Position numbers and translations under genes: made by a program. The notes under the pieces are model-generated. The model saw only the letters and a program-made list of their open reading frames with translations. It did not search any database and was not told the DNA's origin. Positions 61,336 to 64,000 of a stretch of 64,000 nt of DNA are shown here, one piece after another (the first letter of the stretch is position 1; each line of letters begins with the position of its first letter). Source of the DNA: Chitinophagaceae bacterium (GTDB lineage: Bacteria > Bacteroidota > Bacteroidia > Cytophagales > Cytophagaceae); assembly GCA_028288365.1 (NCBI GenBank), contig JAQBNU010000013.1, positions 1 through 64,000 of the forward strand. Reading direction: 5' to 3'.

Positions 61336-62664
61336 ATGAAAACTCACTCTAAATCATTTCTCATTTTGACAACATTTGTTGTGGCAACATTGTTTAGCCA
61401 TGCCCTGCGTGCTAATGTATCCGTGCCTGGAACATGGAGCAATATAAGTCCTATTCCATCCATACCTAATACCATCAGTTATAGTGGAACTGATTTTACA
61501 AATCCTATCTTGGTCACACTTACTAGTTATCAGGGCTGGTCATCATTTACATTTACTACCAACGGTACCGGTACTGCCGGCACTATTGATTGTAGTACCA
61601 ATTTGCAAATCGGTTTTGCAACAGACCTTCAGGACAAACAAATGTTAGTAACCTTGACCGACAATGCCGGTAAATCTACTTCGATGGATTTAACAGCTTT
61701 GCTGTTGATGCCCAATTATGCGACGGTTACAACCAGCACTCCCACAGAAAATTATTCCATCAATTTCAATCAGGTGACGAAGGCAACCGGCATTGCATTG
61801 AACTTGATCAGAAAAATAAATTTTACCATTTACGATCACAAAACAGGATCACAAGCAGGAACTACGTCTCCTACATTTACCAACGGACACGTATTGATCT
61901 ACTTACAACCAGGAACAGGCGCTGCTACCACCTCAACGATTCTTAATCCTTCTCAAGGTCAGGAATGGGGAATGGAATCAAACGGCTACATGTACAATAC
62001 CAACGGAAACGGTATAGTGGTTGGAAGTCCTACTGCCAATAACGTAACTAGCCTTTTGTCTTATCCTTATTACAATTTCATTGTCAATGGTAGAACAAAT
62101 TTCATCGGCAACGACAATGCCATCGGTATCTGGAGTGCCAACGTACCAACCAGTGGTTTCAGACACTATTTAGGAATTACCAATGCTACCTTCCCAGGAA
62201 GCTCTCCAGCCGTAGAATACAGCATGATCAATGCCTATGAATACAACAGCGGAACGGGAACAGGAAATCAAAAACATTTGATTTTAAATAATTTCCAATC
62301 TGCAGTTGGTGTAGCAGATGGCAACATAGGTATCGGTTATCACACTACCGCTCCATTGGAAAAACTATCTGTGAATGGCAACATCCGTTGCAAAAAACTG
62401 ATTGTAACGACTAGCAATTTCGCGGATTATGTCTTCGATGAAAATTATAAATTAAGAAGTCTGGAAGAAGTAAAACAATTTGTTGAAAAAGAAAATCACT
62501 TACCTGGTATACCGAGCGAAAAAGAAGTGGTGACCAAGGGAATGGATGTCAACGAACTGTTGTTGTTGCACATGGAAAAAATAGAAGAACTGACATTATA
62601 CATCATCCAGCAACAAGCACAGATTGAAAAATTAACAAACAAAGTAGAACAGCTTACGAAATAA
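61336..62664 (+). CDS. Secreted fibre-like protein with an S74/endosialidase-chaperone-like C-terminus
   Basis: The protein of 442 residues from ATG 61336 (a TTG at 61306 is in frame but would spoil the signal peptide) is exported. The mature part is Thr/Ser/Asn/Gly-rich and likely beta-structured. The last 90 residues (KKLIVTTSNFADYVFDENYK, LRSLEEVKQFVEKENHLPGI, PSEKEV, then a coiled coil MEKIEELTLYIIQQQAQIEK) match the C-terminal region found on many Bacteroidota surface and fibre proteins, which trimerises them. Surface attachment or adhesion is a plausible role. The next gene begins 42 bases later. Confidence 0.8.
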   Translation: MKTHSKSFLILTTFVVATLFSHALRANVSVPGTWSNISPIPSIPNTISYSGTDFTNPILVTLTSYQGWSSFTFTTNGTGTAGTIDCSTNLQIGFATDLQDKQMLVTLTDNAGKSTSMDLTALLLMPNYATVTTSTPTENYSINFNQVTKATGIALNLIRKINFTIYDHKTGSQAGTTSPTFTNGHVLIYLQPGTGAATTSTILNPSQGQEWGMESNGYMYNTNGNGIVVGSPTANNVTSLLSYPYYNFIVNGRTNFIGNDNAIGIWSANVPTSGFRHYLGITNATFPGSSPAVEYSMINAYEYNSGTGTGNQKHLILNNFQSAVGVADGNIGIGYHTTAPLEKLSVNGNIRCKKLIVTTSNFADYVFDENYKLRSLEEVKQFVEKENHLPGIPSEKEVVTKGMDVNELLLLHMEKIEELTLYIIQQQAQIEKLTNKVEQLTK

Positions 62665-62706
62665 GTAACTGTTACACCCTGATGTTGAATTAAAACTAAA
62701 TCTGTG

Positions 62707-64000
62707 ATGAAAAAAATTATTATAACTCTAGCGAGTCTGTTTGTCCTGAGTCATTGGGCAAATGGACAGTGCATCCAATGCGATGCGAATAAAGCTCCAT
62801 TGATGACTACAGATCCCGCTATACTTGTGCCGGAAATCAATGCCAATACGATAGATCCTTGTTTGTATCCTACAATGGATGCAGTGAATACTTTCGATTG
62901 GCAAAACACAGCCTTTCTTATCAATAAAAACAATTCAGAGTATACGTTGTATTCTCCGTTTTCTGATTTGAATAATTCAATCTATGCCGATTTTCTGTTC
63001 GGTCCCAATCCGGACAATAATACGGTGATGGAAGTTTTCAATAAGCCAGAAGACGGATGGGAATTGGTGAAGAGAGATATGGGATATTTCTGGGATGTTA
63101 ATGGTAATATTAGTCCGACAAAAAAAATATCAGCCGGTAATCAATCGGTTGCCTATATATTATTGTATAACAAATACAGTTCTGTATTGCGCGTGATTGC
63201 GACATTGACTGGTACAGTAAGCGTGGCTTCCATTGGAGAGCAGGTGCAAATTCAACTCTCTTTTATCAATGGCAACCAAACCGTAAACTGGAAGCCAACC
63301 GGTTTGTTCAATTATTACAATCAGACAATAGGAACAGACGGAAAGTTGCATAATGTTGTACAAACCTTAGACATGCCTTCCTCATTGAGTAATATTATTT
63401 CTACTGCTTACTGGGAAGGAAACGGACATTGGTTTTTCTCTGATTTCCAAATGGCTTATGATCCTTGTGCTTGCCGCAACCCATCTGCCTTGCGTGTAGA
63501 CTTCGTTGCTTCTTCAGCAGCTACGATTTCTCTGTCAGGTGGCTTTTATGGCATAGAAACACCGATTACCAATCTTCCCGATGACAACCCTATTACCTGG
63601 TTATCTTCATTTGGTAGTAACACGGACGGATCAGGTAGTGTGCATCCACAAGCGGGAATGCAAACACTTGCTTTTGGGCAAAATGCTTATGACAATTATG
63701 AAGCAGAGCTAGAAGCACAGGAAGCCGATGAGAAAAAAGCAGAGCGCAAAGCAAAATTTTTGGAAAAATTTAAATCTGTATTAGAATTTTTAGCAACAGT
63801 TGCAGAAGTAACCTCGGAAGTAATAGCAGCAGCAGCAAAAGTAGAGGTACCTCCTCCATTCCCCATCAACACTGTTGCCGCCAAACATCAAACTGAAAGA
63901 ACAGAGGATGCAAACGAACATACATGGGGTGCCATAGCAGGTGTTATAGATGGTCTTGGTATTCTAACAGATTTCGTTTCCGTGAACAATGCTACGCCAA
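62707..64000 (+). CDS. Secreted protein of unknown function (3' end beyond the window)
   Basis: The frame from ATG 62707 is open for 431 codons to the window edge, with no stop. It begins with a signal peptide (MKKIIITLASLFVLSHWANG) followed by a CIQCD cysteine pair. Residues of about 30-330 seem beta-rich, and about 337-365 is strongly charged and helical (EAELEAQEADEKKAERKAKF), then a hydrophobic helical stretch (VLEFLATVAEVTSEVIAAAA). No family was recognised. It probably shares a transcript with the fibre-like gene and may be its partner. Confidence 0.75.
   Translation, partial: MKKIIITLASLFVLSHWANGQCIQCDANKAPLMTTDPAILVPEINANTIDPCLYPTMDAVNTFDWQNTAFLINKNNSEYTLYSPFSDLNNSIYADFLFGPNPDNNTVMEVFNKPEDGWELVKRDMGYFWDVNGNISPTKKISAGNQSVAYILLYNKYSSVLRVIATLTGTVSVASIGEQVQIQLSFINGNQTVNWKPTGLFNYYNQTIGTDGKLHNVVQTLDMPSSLSNIISTAYWEGNGHWFFSDFQMAYDPCACRNPSALRVDFVASSAATISLSGGFYGIETPITNLPDDNPITWLSSFGSNTDGSGSVHPQAGMQTLAFGQNAYDNYEAELEAQEADEKKAERKAKFLEKFKSVLEFLATVAEVTSEVIAAAAKVEVPPPFPINTVAAKHQTERTEDANEHTWGAIAGVIDGLGILTDFVSVNNATP

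Overview
This window is a 64 kb piece of a Bacteroidota chromosome, estimated by eye at low-40s % GC. The evidence is the gene content (proteins with DUF983, DUF4905, DUF2911, TIGR02757 and FISUMP domains, and an S74-like fibre tail), promoters of the Bacteroidota type (TTG-N19-TAnnTTTG), and few Shine-Dalgarno sequences before starts. The order cannot be fixed from the sequence; a Cytophagales- or Chitinophagales-like bacterium would fit. No rRNA, tRNA, CRISPR array, transposase or complete prophage was seen.

Layout. (1) 1-5736, minus strand: the front of the dcw division and cell-wall cluster in the order mraZ, rsmH, ftsL, ftsI, murE, an unusual small gene, and the start of mraY. (2) 5737-6538: a non-coding region with an mraZ promoter, three phased MraZ boxes and a dense DnaA-box cluster that makes it a candidate oriC, followed by the HU gene. 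(3) 7-31 kb: mostly housekeeping genes: GH63-like glucosidase, a large envelope protein, dtd, mazG-like, branched-chain aminotransferase, a GT-C glycosyltransferase, comB-like, gcvT, rnhB, Nudix, plsC, gatC, a large membrane-TPR protein, cobalamin adenosyltransferase, prfB with its programmed frameshift, mtgA, a LysM/DPBB protein and a SUI1 factor. (4) 31.5-38.5 kb: PEP carboxylase, an SDR, small secreted proteins, an AraC regulator and a DUF983 protein. (5) 38.7-45.5 kb: an RND efflux operon (outer-membrane channel, adaptor, pump) followed by a TetR gene, with a 13-bp inverted repeat over the promoter. (6) 45.8-49.8 kb: a second TetR translationally coupled to a FabF-type ketosynthase, then a GapN-like aldehyde dehydrogenase with an altered catalytic motif. 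(7) 49.8-54.4 kb: an accessory stretch, AT-rich in its first half, punctuated by GCTGGC/GCTCG palindromes. It carries a split gene of unknown function, a proteasome-like Ntn hydrolase with a beta-helix-like tail, a DHFR-family protein, an HxlR regulator and a FISUMP protein. (8) 54.4-64 kb: AraC-GyrI regulator, PIG-L deacetylase, a small membrane protein plus sodium:solute symporter, a DUF2911 protein, and two secreted proteins, the last cut by the window edge.

The most unusual points are the DnaA-box cluster beside mraZ and hup, the self-processing-type Ntn hydrolase, the Glu-to-Ser change in the aldehyde dehydrogenase, the extra gene inside the dcw operon, and several families of dispersed palindromic repeats. 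All functional calls rest on reading motifs by eye; no database search was run.
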